From NCBI RefSeq assembly GCF_900104385.1, contig NZ_FNJA01000006.1, positions 248,001 through 312,000 of the forward strand: DNA of 64,000 bases, written 5' to 3'. The position numbers and the translations under genes are program-made. The notes beneath the pieces were generated by a model, which had not been told where the DNA came from, did no database searches, and saw only the letters and a program-made list of their open reading frames with translations. The DNA is from Rhodoferax sp. OV413 (lineage in GTDB: Bacteria > Pseudomonadota > Gammaproteobacteria > Burkholderiales > Burkholderiaceae_C). Every line of letters begins with the position of its first letter. Position 1 is the stretch's first letter. Below, in pieces: positions 1-8,662 of this stretch.

Positions 1-387
1 TACTTTGCCGATGTACTGTCGCTGGCCGCCTGGGCCGACTTTCTGGTGGTGGCCACGCCCGGCGGGCCGGCAACGCGCCATCTGGTCGGTGCCGAGGTGT
101 TGACGGCCCTGGGCCCGCAGGGCTATGTGGTGAACGTGTCGCGCGGCAGCGTGATGGATACCGCGGCGCTGGCCGACGCCTTGCGCAGCGGCCGCCTGGC
201 CGGTGCCGGCCTGGATGTGTACGAGAGCGAGCCCCAGCCGCCGGCCGAGCTGCTGGGCCTGCGCAATGTGGTGCTGACACCGCATGTGGGCGGTTGGTCG
301 CCACAGGCGATTGAGGCATCGGTGCAGCGCTTCGTCGACAACAGCACACGGCATTTTGCGGGCCAACCCGTAGTTTCCCCTATCTAG
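1..387 (+). CDS. D-isomer-specific 2-hydroxyacid dehydrogenase, C-terminal part (5' end outside window)
   Basis: The frame is open from the first base, so the gene begins upstream; about 128 C-terminal residues are seen, against roughly 310-330 for the family. The visible part covers the end of the NAD-binding domain and the return to the catalytic domain. The NVSRG segment, the DVYESEP segment and the TPHVGG segment sit where the family places its catalytic Arg, Glu and His. The enzyme should interconvert a 2-oxo acid and a D-2-hydroxy acid with NAD(P)H in the cytosol. The substrate (glyoxylate, hydroxypyruvate, phosphoglycerate or other) cannot be told from this fragment. It ends 21 nt before a LysR regulator on the same strand. 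Confidence 0.88.
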   Translation, partial: YFADVLSLAAWADFLVVATPGGPATRHLVGAEVLTALGPQGYVVNVSRGSVMDTAALADALRSGRLAGAGLDVYESEPQPPAELLGLRNVVLTPHVGGWSPQAIEASVQRFVDNSTRHFAGQPVVSPI

Positions 388-408
388 CCCGCGTCCATAA
401 TCCGCCCC

Positions 409-1341
409 ATGGAAACCAAATGGCTTGAAGATTTCGTCAGCTTGGCTGAGACCCGCAGCTTCAGCCGCTCGGCCCAGCTGCGGCATGTGACCCAGCCCGC
501 GTTCTCGCGACGCATCCAGGCCCTGGAGGGCTGGGCCGGCACCGACCTGGTAGACCGCAGCTCGTATCCCACGCGGCTGACGCCGGCCGGTGAAACCCTG
601 TACGCCCAGTCGCTGGAGATGCTGCAGGCACTGCAAAGCACGCGCGCCATGCTGCGCGGCCACCATTCGGCGGGGCAGGACGTGATCGAGTTCGCGGTGC
701 CGCACACCTTGGCGTTCACCTTTTTTCCGGCCTGGGTTTCGCTGCTGCGCGAGAAGTTTGGCCCCATCAAAAGCCGGCTGATCGCGTTGAACGTGCACGA
801 CGCGGTGATGCGCCTGGTCGAGGGCAGCTGCGACCTGCTGATCGCCTACCACCACAGCGCCCAGCCGTTTCAGCTGGGCACCGACCGCTACGAGATGGTC
901 AGCCTCGGTCAGGAGGTGATCGCGCCCTACGTCAAGGCCGATGCCGACGGCGCGCCGCTGTTCCAGCTGCCGGGCAAGCCGGGGCAACTGCTGCCGTATC
1001 TGGGTTATGCGCCGGGGGCTTACCTGGGGCAAACCGTGGACATGATCCTCAAGCAATCGGCCACCGCCATCCACCTGGACCGCGTGTACGAGACCGACAT
1101 GGCCGAAGGCCTGAAGGCCATGGCGCTCGAAGGCCATGGCATTGCCTTTCTGCCTTACAGCGCCGTCAAGAAAGAGCTGCGTGCGCGCAAGCTGGTCAGT
1201 GCCGCGCCACCCGGTTTGACCGGGCTGGAGATGACCATGGACGTGCGCGCCTACCGCGAAAAGCCCACCGGCCCGTCAGCGGCCAAGGGAACAGCCCAGG
1301 CTTTGTGGACGTACTTGGCAGCACAGAAAACGGGCAAATAG
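409..1341 (+). CDS. LysR family transcriptional regulator, HypT/YjiE-like
   Basis: A 310-residue protein with an N-terminal winged helix-turn-helix (about residues 1-62, including the TQPAFSRRIQALE recognition region) and a two-lobed effector domain after it. The opening METKWLEDF and the late GHGIAFLP segment resemble E. coli HypT (YjiE/QseD), a LysR member that responds to hypochlorous acid; that subfamily placement comes from remembered similarity. The start is the first ATG, just after the dehydrogenase stop. It lies upstream of and co-directional with aspA across a 156-nt gap holding a palindrome, so control of aspA is possible but not shown. Confidence 0.85.
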   Translation: METKWLEDFVSLAETRSFSRSAQLRHVTQPAFSRRIQALEGWAGTDLVDRSSYPTRLTPAGETLYAQSLEMLQALQSTRAMLRGHHSAGQDVIEFAVPHTLAFTFFPAWVSLLREKFGPIKSRLIALNVHDAVMRLVEGSCDLLIAYHHSAQPFQLGTDRYEMVSLGQEVIAPYVKADADGAPLFQLPGKPGQLLPYLGYAPGAYLGQTVDMILKQSATAIHLDRVYETDMAEGLKAMALEGHGIAFLPYSAVKKELRARKLVSAAPPGLTGLEMTMDVRAYREKPTGPSAAKGTAQALWTYLAAQKTGK

Positions 1342-1391
1342 AGGCCGTTTTGGTGCGGTAGGCGATACGGCTTGGTGCATGCGTTTGGCCC

Positions 1392-1409
1392 GTGTCAAAT
1401 CTATGACAC
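1392..1409. promoter_or_regulatory. Palindrome upstream of aspA (candidate operator)
   Basis: A perfect inverted repeat GTGTCA-N6-TGACAC lies 89 nt before the aspA start, followed at once by the self-complementary TATGCATA (1411-1418). The 156-nt gap 1342-1497 contains no gene. Arm and spacer size suit a dimeric regulator, for example the LysR protein encoded just upstream. Binding is inferred from symmetry alone. Confidence 0.4.
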
Positions 1410-1497
1410 TTATGCATAACGCACCCTGTAAACAGCATTGGTGTTTGGGGAAACGGACATTTACAGTTCGCCACCTCCTCAACTGCCATGGGTTTTT

Positions 1498-2916
1498 ATG
1501 TCTACCAATTTCCGCGTCGAGCACGACTTTTTGGGTGAAAAACAGATCCCGGCAGATGCGTACTGGGGTGTGCATTCGGCGCGTGCGGTAGAGAACTTCC
1601 CGATCTCCGGCACCCGCATCTCGGCGATGCCGGATCTGATCACCGCCTTGGCCTTTGTAAAGCAGGCCGCCGCCCGCACCAACATGGAATTGGGTGTGCT
1701 GGACGCCAAGCTGGCCGATGCCATCGTGCTGGCCTGCAAGGACCTGGTGGCTGGCGCATTGAACGCCGAGTTCGTGGTGGACGTGATCCAGGGCGGCGCA
1801 GGCACGTCGACGAACATGAATGCCAACGAGGTGATTGCCAACCTGGCGCTGGAAAAGCTGGGCTTGGAAAAAGGCCGCTACGACGTGCTGCACCCCAACG
1901 ACCACGTGAACGCCTCGCAGAGCACCAACGACGTCTATCCCACGGCAGTGCGCATCGCGCTGTGGCTGGGCATCGAGCGCCTGCTGGCGTCGATGGCTTT
2001 TCTGCGCACCGGCTTCGAAGCCAAGGCGCTGGAGTTCAAAGACATCCTCAAAATCGGGCGCACCCAGCTGCAGGACGCTGTGCCGATGACCCTGGGCCAG
2101 GAGTTCCTGACCTACGCCATCATGATCGGCGAAGACGAGGCCCGGCTGCGCGAGGCCCGCGCGCTGATCCAGGAAATCAACCTCGGTGCCACCGCCATCG
2201 GCACCGGCATCAACGCCCCCGGCGGCTATTCGGACCGGGCCTGCCAGCTGCTGGCCGAGATCAGCGGCGTGCCGGTCGAAAAAGCCAGCAACCTGATCGA
2301 AGCCACGCAGGACACCGGCGCATTCGTCCAGCTGTCTGGCGTGCTCAAGCGCGTGGCCTGCAAGCTCAGCAAGATCTGCAACGACCTGCGCCTGCTCTCC
2401 AGCGGCCCACAGGCCGGCTTTGGCGACATCCGCCTGCCGGCGCGCCAGGCCGGCTCGAGCATCATGCCGGGCAAGGTGAACCCGGTGATTCCCGAGGTGA
2501 TGAACCAGGTGGCATTCGAAGTCATAGGCAATGACATGACGGTGACCATGGCCTCCGAGGCCGGCCAACTGCAGCTGAATGCGTTTGAACCCATCATGGG
2601 CTGGAGCCTGTTCAAGAGCATCGAGCATCTGAGCCAGGCCTGCCGCACCTTGCAGACCAATTGCGTGGCCGGTATCGAGCCGAACCGCGAGTTGCTGGCC
2701 AAGCGCGTACGCGAATCGGTGACGCTGGTCACCGCGCTGAACCCTTTGATCGGTTACGAAAAATCTGCGCTGATCGCCAAGACGGCAATGAAGACGGGCG
2801 CGCCGATTGGCGAGGTGGCCGAGTCGCTGGGCATCATGTCCCGCAGTGAACTCGAGGCCTTGCTGGTGCCGGAAAAACTGACCCAGCCCATCGCCTTGGT
2901 GCGTGGCGGTCTATAA
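1498..2916 (+). CDS. aspA: Aspartate ammonia-lyase
   Basis: A 472-residue member of the fumarase/aspartase superfamily, close to the 478 residues of E. coli AspA. It splits L-aspartate to fumarate and ammonia in the cytosol as a homotetramer. The superfamily signature GSSIMPGKVNP is at about residues 319-329 and carries the catalytic serine loop; GGAGTSTNMNANE and NASQSTNDVYP form the other two active-site regions. The start at 1498 (MSTNFRVEHD) matches the N terminus of aspartases; an in-frame start at 1438 would add an unlike leader. A GltP-type symporter follows, so the pair probably takes up and degrades aspartate. Aspartase versus fumarase C rests on remembered sequence similarity. Confidence 0.92.
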   Translation: MSTNFRVEHDFLGEKQIPADAYWGVHSARAVENFPISGTRISAMPDLITALAFVKQAAARTNMELGVLDAKLADAIVLACKDLVAGALNAEFVVDVIQGGAGTSTNMNANEVIANLALEKLGLEKGRYDVLHPNDHVNASQSTNDVYPTAVRIALWLGIERLLASMAFLRTGFEAKALEFKDILKIGRTQLQDAVPMTLGQEFLTYAIMIGEDEARLREARALIQEINLGATAIGTGINAPGGYSDRACQLLAEISGVPVEKASNLIEATQDTGAFVQLSGVLKRVACKLSKICNDLRLLSSGPQAGFGDIRLPARQAGSSIMPGKVNPVIPEVMNQVAFEVIGNDMTVTMASEAGQLQLNAFEPIMGWSLFKSIEHLSQACRTLQTNCVAGIEPNRELLAKRVRESVTLVTALNPLIGYEKSALIAKTAMKTGAPIGEVAESLGIMSRSELEALLVPEKLTQPIALVRGGL

Positions 2917-3025
2917 AAATAATTGGATATCTGGCGAAGAACACACACATCCACCTTCCAGATCTCGCTGGTGTGCATGTGTCTTGTTCTCGACTTTTGG
3001 ATTTGAATGGGTTGAGAGGACGACA

Positions 3026-4321
3026 ATGAAAAAGAAATTTCCCGCAGCAGTCACCATCCTGCTGGCCATGGTGCTGGGCATTCTTCTGGGCTACATGGTG
3101 TTTACCAGCTTTCCGGACAAGAAATCGGCTGCCGAGATCGCAGGCTACATCTCCATCGTGTCGGACATTTTTTTGCGGCTGATCAAGATGCTGATCGCGC
3201 CACTGGTGTTCTCCACGCTGGTGATGGGCATCGCGCACATGGGTGACGCGTCTTCGGTCGGGCGGGTCTTCGGCAAGGCGCTGGGCTGGTTCTTCACTGC
3301 TTCGCTGATCTCGCTGGTGCTGGGTTTGATTATGGCGAACCTGCTGGAACCGGGCAAGAACCTGGGCCTGCCGCTGCCCGACATCGGTGCGTCTGCCGGC
3401 TTGGCAACCTCCAAATTCACGCTGAAAGATTTCGTCAATCACCTGGTGCCGAAGTCGTTCGCCGAAGCCATGGCGAACAACGAGATCCTGCAGATCGTGG
3501 TGTTCTCGATGTTCTTTGGCGTCGCCATGGCGGCCTTGGGCGACAAGGCCAAGGTGCTGTTGGCGGCCATCGAGGAACTGTCGCACGTCATGCTGAAGAT
3601 CACCGGCTACGTGATGAAACTGGCTCCGCTGGCCGTCCTGGCTGCGATGGCTGCTACAGTTTCTGTGAACGGACTGGAGATTTTGCTGAAGTTCGCGGTA
3701 TTCATGGGCGACTTTTATCTGGGCCTGTTCCTGCTGTGGGGCGTGCTGATTTTTGCCGGCTTCCTGTTCCTGGGTCCCCGGGTGTTCAAGCTGTTGGTGC
3801 TGATCAAGGAGGCCTTTCTGCTGTCGTTTGCGACGGCCAGCTCGGAGGCCGCGTACCCGAAGATTTTGGACGCGCTGGACCGGTTTGGCGTAAAGCGCAA
3901 GATCTCCAGCTTCGTGATGCCCATGGGCTACTCGTTCAATCTGGACGGCTCGATGATGTACTGCACCTTCGCCACGCTGTTCATCGCCCAGGCCTACGGC
4001 ATCCATCTGCCGCTGTCGACACAGATCACCATGCTGCTGATCCTGATGATGACCTCCAAGGGCATGGCGGGTGTGCCACGCGCCTCGCTGGTGGTGATTG
4101 CCGCCACCCTGAACCAGTTCAATATTCCCGAGGCCGGCTTGCTGCTGATCCTGGGCGTGGACACCTTTCTGGACATGGGCCGCTCTGCCACCAACGCGGT
4201 GGGCAACTCCATCGCCACGGCCGTGGTTGCCAAATGGGAAGGCGAGCTGCTTCCTGAAGCCGATGCCGAGCAGAATGCCCGCGTGATGGATGCGGCTCGG
4301 CCGAGTCCGGCGCAGGCTTGA
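3026..4321 (+). CDS. Dicarboxylate/amino acid:cation symporter (GltP/DctA type)
   Basis: A 431-residue DAACS/SLC1-type carrier of the inner membrane with the expected set of hydrophobic segments and two re-entrant loops. Key motifs are SFATASSEAAYP (about residue 268), GYSFNLDGSMMY (about 302) and GMAGVPRAS (about 350), which build the substrate and cation sites. The ATG at 3026 follows a GAGAGGA ribosome binding site, and MKKKFP gives a normal positive N terminus. Coming directly after aspA it most likely imports aspartate or glutamate; C4-dicarboxylates are the alternative. The 109-nt gap before it can fold an imperfect hairpin (about 2938-2955 with 2970-2989). Confidence 0.9.
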   Translation: MKKKFPAAVTILLAMVLGILLGYMVFTSFPDKKSAAEIAGYISIVSDIFLRLIKMLIAPLVFSTLVMGIAHMGDASSVGRVFGKALGWFFTASLISLVLGLIMANLLEPGKNLGLPLPDIGASAGLATSKFTLKDFVNHLVPKSFAEAMANNEILQIVVFSMFFGVAMAALGDKAKVLLAAIEELSHVMLKITGYVMKLAPLAVLAAMAATVSVNGLEILLKFAVFMGDFYLGLFLLWGVLIFAGFLFLGPRVFKLLVLIKEAFLLSFATASSEAAYPKILDALDRFGVKRKISSFVMPMGYSFNLDGSMMYCTFATLFIAQAYGIHLPLSTQITMLLILMMTSKGMAGVPRASLVVIAATLNQFNIPEAGLLLILGVDTFLDMGRSATNAVGNSIATAVVAKWEGELLPEADAEQNARVMDAARPSPAQA

Positions 4322-4332
4322 GGCTGCACGCC

Positions 4333-5226
4333 ATGCAATCCGTATGGACCAAGCCGCTGGCAGCCGGGCTGCTGGCATGTCTGCTGGCCGGCCTGGCCCA
4401 GGCGCAGGTGCTGACCGGCACCCTGAAGAAGGCGCTGGACGCCGGTACCGTCACCTTGGGCTACCGAGAGTCGTCGATTCCGTTCTCTTATTTGTCGGCA
4501 CGCGGCGAGCCCATAGGGTATGCGGTGGACATCTGCCGGGCGCTGGTCGATGCGATGGGCGAGGAGATGGGGCGCGAGCTGCTGATCAAATGGCAGCCGG
4601 TGACGTCCGAGTCGCGCATCCACGCCGTCGTGTCCGGCCAGGTGGATATGGAGTGCGGCTCCACCACCAGCAATCTGGAGCGGCAAAAGCTGGTGGCGTT
4701 CTCGCCCACCACTTTTGTCTCCGGCACCAAACTGATGGTGAGGAAGGGTTCGGTGGTCCGGTCGTTCCGCGATCTGGTGGGCAAGCGTGTGGTGGTCACC
4801 GCGGGTACCACCAACGAGAAGGCCATGCGCGAGCTGTCCGAGAAGTTCAAACTGAATCTCGATCTGCTGGTGTCGCGCGACCATGCCGAGTCGTTTGCGC
4901 TGCTGGCGGCCGACAAGGCCGATGCATTTGCCACCGACGATGTCTTGCTCTATGGCTTGCTGGCGCAAAACAAGGGCCAGGCCGACTATGCGGTGGTGGG
5001 TGACTTTTTGTCCTACGACCCCTACGCCATCATGTACCGCAAGGGCGATGCGCAGTTGGCTGCGTTGGTTAACAAGACATTTGGCAGCCTGGCGGAAGAG
5101 GGTGATCTGGAGCGGCTGTATAAACGCTGGTTTTTGCGCCGACTGCCTTCGGGCGTCAGCATCAATCTACCGATGAGTCCGCAGTTGGCGACGATTATTC
5201 AAACCATGGGGGTAAAGCCAGAGTAA
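4333..5226 (+). CDS. Amino acid ABC transporter substrate-binding protein (GltI paralogue)
   Basis: A 297-residue periplasmic binding protein (SBP_bac_3 fold) with a signal peptide ending near LAQAQ. The sequence includes the QPVTSESRI and ECGSTTSNLERQ segments typical of glutamate/aspartate-binding GltI proteins. It is a clear paralogue of the next gene (QPVTSQNRI, ECGSTTNSAVRQ) but more diverged. The ATG at 4333 is chosen; an in-frame TTG at 4318 would overlap the symporter stop. It lacks a permease of its own, so it may share the GltJKL complex downstream with a different ligand preference. Confidence 0.87.
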   Translation: MQSVWTKPLAAGLLACLLAGLAQAQVLTGTLKKALDAGTVTLGYRESSIPFSYLSARGEPIGYAVDICRALVDAMGEEMGRELLIKWQPVTSESRIHAVVSGQVDMECGSTTSNLERQKLVAFSPTTFVSGTKLMVRKGSVVRSFRDLVGKRVVVTAGTTNEKAMRELSEKFKLNLDLLVSRDHAESFALLAADKADAFATDDVLLYGLLAQNKGQADYAVVGDFLSYDPYAIMYRKGDAQLAALVNKTFGSLAEEGDLERLYKRWFLRRLPSGVSINLPMSPQLATIIQTMGVKPE

Positions 5227-5413
5227 GCCATGGTGGTTGTCGGGCAAGGGCCCGGCACTTTGGAGGGCAGGCATAAAGTCTGCATAGTGGGTGTGATTCG
5301 GAATTTTTCGATCTTGTTGAACGCACCAATATCGGGCACAAGGGTTATCCCGCGCGCCGGAGTCTTTAAAATTTGCGTTGTGTAGTTCTTATCTTTTACC
5401 TTGGAGCTTTTTC

Positions 5414-6313
5414 ATGAAGAAACATTTGTTGGCTTTTGCTGTTGCTGCTTTGGCCGCTGGGGGCGCGATGGCACAAGCCACCGATACGATTGCCAAGGTC
5501 AAGGCTGCCGGCTTCATCACCATGGGCGTGCGTGATTCTTCGGGCGCTTTGTCCTTCACCCTGGGTGATGGCAAGTACACCGGTTTCCATTACGACGTGT
5601 GCCAGAACATCATCGCTAACCTGGACAAAGCCGTCGGCAAAAAGCTGGAAATCAAATACCAGCCCGTGACCTCGCAGAACCGCATTCCTTTGGTGCAGAA
5701 CGGTACCGTCGATATTGAATGCGGCTCCACCACCAACAGCGCCGTGCGCCAAAAAGACGTGGCTTTTGCCTACACCGTCTACGTGGAAGAAGTGCGCATT
5801 GCCGTCAAGGCCAACTCCGGCATCAATTCGATTGCCCAGCTGAACGGCAAGAACGTGGCAACTACCACGGGTACCACCTCGGTGCAGCTGCTGCGCAAGA
5901 ACGAGCGTGCCACCGGCGTCGACTTCAAGGAAGTCTTTGGCAAGGACCACGCAGACAGCTTCCTGCTGCTGGAATCCGGCCGTGCCGATGCGTTTGTGAT
6001 GGATGGGCAAATTCTGGCTGGCAATATCGCGACCGCCAAGAACCCTGCCGACTTCAAAATCGTGGGCGAAGTGCTGAGCGTGGAACCCATCGCCATCATG
6101 TTCCGCAAGGACGACCCCGCTTTCAAGAAGCTGGCCGACGACACGATCACCGCCATGGTGAAGAGCGGCGAAATGGCCAAGCTGTACGACAAGTGGTTCA
6201 TGCAGCCGATTCCTCCCAAGAACACCAAGGTCGGCCTGCCTGCTAGCGAAGCCACCAAGGCAGCCTGGGCAAATCTGAACGACAAGCCCGTGGAAGAATA
6301 TTTGAAGAAGTAA
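5414..6313 (+). CDS. gltI: Glutamate/aspartate ABC transporter substrate-binding protein
   Basis: A 299-residue periplasmic binding protein with a clear signal peptide (MKKHLLAFAVAALAAGGAMA). It delivers glutamate/aspartate to the GltJK permease. The ECGSTTNS and DHADSFLLLESGRADAF segments are characteristic of the family. The ATG at 5414 precedes the signal peptide; a longer in-frame start at 5378 would add an unlikely leader. The 187-nt gap before it holds no ORF and probably the operon promoter. Codon use is biased to frequent codons, as expected for an abundant protein, and a terminator-like hairpin separates it from gltJ. Confidence 0.92.
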   Translation: MKKHLLAFAVAALAAGGAMAQATDTIAKVKAAGFITMGVRDSSGALSFTLGDGKYTGFHYDVCQNIIANLDKAVGKKLEIKYQPVTSQNRIPLVQNGTVDIECGSTTNSAVRQKDVAFAYTVYVEEVRIAVKANSGINSIAQLNGKNVATTTGTTSVQLLRKNERATGVDFKEVFGKDHADSFLLLESGRADAFVMDGQILAGNIATAKNPADFKIVGEVLSVEPIAIMFRKDDPAFKKLADDTITAMVKSGEMAKLYDKWFMQPIPPKNTKVGLPASEATKAAWANLNDKPVEEYLKK

Positions 6314-6336
6314 GCACTGCAGATAGGATGCTCGCA

Positions 6337-6369
6337 ACCCCGTCCCCCTTTTGCAGGGACGGGGTTTTT
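6337..6369 (+). terminator. Terminator/attenuator hairpin between gltI and gltJ
   Basis: CCCCGTCCC (6338-6346) pairs perfectly with GGGACGGGG (6356-6364) across a 9-nt loop, followed by TTTTTGTTT. Such partial terminators between a binding-protein gene and its permease genes commonly keep the binding protein in excess. Confidence 0.8.
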
Positions 6370-6439
6370 GTTTCAAGCTAGAAACATCGGCGCAGCATCG
6401 TTGTAGACGGTGGGTGGCACATTTCTGGAGGAGGGCTAT

Positions 6440-7156
6440 ATGGATTGGCAAGTATTTTTGAATGACGACGGCAGTGGGCGCACCTATCTGCAGTGGATGA
6501 TGGAGGCGTGGCGCTGGACGCTGGCTGTGGCCGGTAGCTCCTGGGTCGTCGCCATGGTGGTGGGCGCTCTGATGGGGACCTTGCGGACCCTGCCTAACAG
6601 CCCCTGGCTGGTGCGCTTTGCCAATGCCTGGGTAGAGTTGTTTCGCAACATACCGCTGCTGGTACAGATTTTTCTCTGGTACTTCGTGCTGCCCAAGATT
6701 TTTCCGGCGATGCAACAGATTCCCGGCTTTGCGCTGGTGGTGATGGCCCTGGGCTTCTTCACCTCCGCCCGTATCGCCGAACAGGTGCGCGCCGGTATCC
6801 AGGCCTTACCCAAAGGCCAGCGCTACGCAGGTATGGCGATGGGTTTCACCACTCCGCAAACCTACCGTTATGTGATTTTGCCGATGGCCTTCCGCATCAT
6901 CTTCCCACCGCTGACCAGCGAGTCGATGAATCTGCTGAAGAACTCGTCGGTGGCATTTGCTGTGTCTATCTCCGAGCTGACCATGTTCGCCATGCAAGCC
7001 CAGGAAGAAACCTCGCGCGGCGTCGAGGTCTATCTGGCAGTCACCCTCCTGTACGCGGTCTCGGCCTTTTCCGTGAATCGCGTGATGGCCTTTGTTGAGA
7101 AAAAAATGCAGATCCCCGGCTTCATTGTCGCGGGTGGCGTAGGCGGGGGGCATTGA
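6440..7156 (+). CDS. gltJ: Glutamate/aspartate ABC transporter permease GltJ
   Basis: A 238-residue inner-membrane permease of the HisM/GltJ family. It has several hydrophobic segments and the EAA loop that contacts the ATPase (EQVRAGIQALPKGQ, then AMGF). The ATG at 6440 is preceded by a strong GGAGGAGG site; a GTG further up would give a non-family leader. The stop lies one base before gltK. It forms the membrane channel together with GltK. Confidence 0.9.
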   Translation: MDWQVFLNDDGSGRTYLQWMMEAWRWTLAVAGSSWVVAMVVGALMGTLRTLPNSPWLVRFANAWVELFRNIPLLVQIFLWYFVLPKIFPAMQQIPGFALVVMALGFFTSARIAEQVRAGIQALPKGQRYAGMAMGFTTPQTYRYVILPMAFRIIFPPLTSESMNLLKNSSVAFAVSISELTMFAMQAQEETSRGVEVYLAVTLLYAVSAFSVNRVMAFVEKKMQIPGFIVAGGVGGGH

Positions 7157-7157
7157 T

Positions 7158-7826
7158 ATGGGTGGACTAGACCTTTCCTTCTTCAACTGGGAAATCATCC
7201 GCAAGTTCGTGCAGACGGGTTTCCTCTTCAGCCTGGAGCTGACCCTGATCGCGACCGTCGGTGGGATTCTGTTCGGCACCGTGCTGGCGCTGATGCGCCT
7301 GTCCGGCAAGAAGATACTGATGTACCCCGCGACCTTCTACGTCAACGGCATGCGTTCGATTCCGCTGGTGATGGTGATTCTGTGGTTCTTCTTGCTGATG
7401 CCTACCCTCATCGGCCGGCCCATTGGTGCCGAGCTGTCGGCCACTATTACCTTCATCGCATTCGAGGCCGCGTACTTCAGCGAGATCATGCGCGCCGGTA
7501 TCCAGTCGATCCCGCGTGGCCAGGTGCATGCGGGCCAGGCCGTTGGCATGACCTATGCGCAGAACATGAAGCTGGTGATCTTGCCGCAGGCTTTCCGCAA
7601 CATGCTGCCGGTGCTGCTGACGCAGACCATCATCTTGTTCCAGGACACCTCGCTGGTTTATGCCATCGGTGCCTACGACTTGCTCAAAGGCTTTACCACC
7701 GCCGGCAAGATCTATGGCCGTCCGGAAGAAGCCTACCTGCTGGCCGCCGTGGTGTACTTCATCATGTGCTTTGGCCTGTCCTACATCGTCAAGAAGCTGC
7801 AACTCAAAATCGCCATCATCCGTTGA
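7158..7826 (+). CDS. gltK: Glutamate/aspartate ABC transporter permease GltK
   Basis: A 222-residue permease homologous to GltJ, with the EAA loop EIMRAGIQSIPRGQ and a following AVGM. It starts one base after the gltJ stop, so translation is probably coupled. Its partners are GltJ in the membrane and GltL on the cytosolic face. The C terminus, rich in Lys/Ile (KKLQLKIAIIR), is the usual cytosolic tail. Confidence 0.9.
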   Translation: MGGLDLSFFNWEIIRKFVQTGFLFSLELTLIATVGGILFGTVLALMRLSGKKILMYPATFYVNGMRSIPLVMVILWFFLLMPTLIGRPIGAELSATITFIAFEAAYFSEIMRAGIQSIPRGQVHAGQAVGMTYAQNMKLVILPQAFRNMLPVLLTQTIILFQDTSLVYAIGAYDLLKGFTTAGKIYGRPEEAYLLAAVVYFIMCFGLSYIVKKLQLKIAIIR

Positions 7827-7847
7827 TGCAGACCCGTGGAGTAAAAC

Positions 7848-8585
7848 ATGATTGAAATTAAGAACGTTTCCAAATGGTATGGCCCTGTACAGGTGCTGAA
7901 TAACTGCAACGTCAGCATCAAAAAGGGCGACGTGGTGGTGGTGTGCGGTCCGTCGGGTTCGGGCAAATCGACCCTGATCAAGACTGTCAACGCACTCGAG
8001 CCGTTCCAGAAGGGCGAGATCTTCGTCGACGGTATCGCCCTGCACGACCCCAAGACCGACCTGCCCAAGCTGCGCAGCCGCGTCGGCATGGTGTTCCAGC
8101 ATTTCGAGCTGTTCCCGCATCTGTCGGTGACCGAGAACCTGACCCTGGCCCAGATCAAGGTGTTGGGCCGTACGCCCGACGACGCCAAGGTGCGTGGCCT
8201 GAAGATGCTGGACCGCGTGGGCCTGATGGCGCACAAGGACAAGTTCCCCGGCCAGCTGTCCGGTGGCCAGCAGCAGCGCGTGGCGATTGCCCGTGCGCTG
8301 AGCATGGACCCGATGGTCATGCTGTTCGACGAACCCACCTCGGCGCTTGACCCCGAAATGGTCGGCGAAGTGCTGGACGTGATGGTGACCCTGGCCAAGG
8401 AAGGCATGACCATGATGTGCGTGACCCACGAAATGGGTTTTGCACGCAAGGTGGCCAGCCGCGTGATCTTTATCGACGTGGGCGGCAAGATCCTGGAAGA
8501 CTGCTCGAAAGACGAGTTCTTCAGCCACCCGGAAAACCGCCAGCCGCGCACCAAGGACTTCCTGAACAAGATCCTGGCGCACTGA
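7848..8585 (+). CDS. gltL: Glutamate/aspartate ABC transporter ATP-binding protein GltL
   Basis: A 245-residue ATPase with a complete set of motifs: Walker [10 protein letters not shown] (about residues 36-44), the Q-loop at [10 protein letters not shown], signature LSGGQQQR, Walker [13 protein letters not shown] and the H-loop in CVTHEMGFA. It powers GltJK-mediated uptake. It follows gltK by 21 nt and is closed by a strong terminator, so gltIJKL is one transcription unit. Confidence 0.93.
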   Translation: MIEIKNVSKWYGPVQVLNNCNVSIKKGDVVVVCGPSGSGKSTLIKTVNALEPFQKGEIFVDGIALHDPKTDLPKLRSRVGMVFQHFELFPHLSVTENLTLAQIKVLGRTPDDAKVRGLKMLDRVGLMAHKDKFPGQLSGGQQQRVAIARALSMDPMVMLFDEPTSALDPEMVGEVLDVMVTLAKEGMTMMCVTHEMGFARKVASRVIFIDVGGKILEDCSKDEFFSHPENRQPRTKDFLNKILAH

Positions 8586-8599
8586 TACTGCCCACCTCT

Positions 8600-8631
8600 A
8601 AAAAATCCTCCTTCACCGGAGGATTTTTTTT
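8600..8631 (+). terminator. Rho-independent terminator after gltL
   Basis: TCCTCC (8606-8611) pairs with GGAGGA (8618-8623) across a 6-nt loop. The stem is extended by A/T pairs and followed by an eight-base T run (8624-8631). It ends the glt operon 31 nt before pyrC begins. Confidence 0.88.
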
Positions 8632-8662
8632 GCCCAAAATCTGGAATGCGACAATTCTGCCT

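Noticed and set aside
1438-1497. Upstream extension of aspA from 1438
   Set aside because: The extra 20 residues are unlike any aspartase N terminus; the ATG at 1498 fits.
2834-4378. Long antisense open frame (over 500 codons) opposite the symporter gene
   Set aside because: Composition is His/Gln/Arg-rich low complexity, typical of the reverse frame of a GC-rich gene; the sense strand encodes a clear family member.
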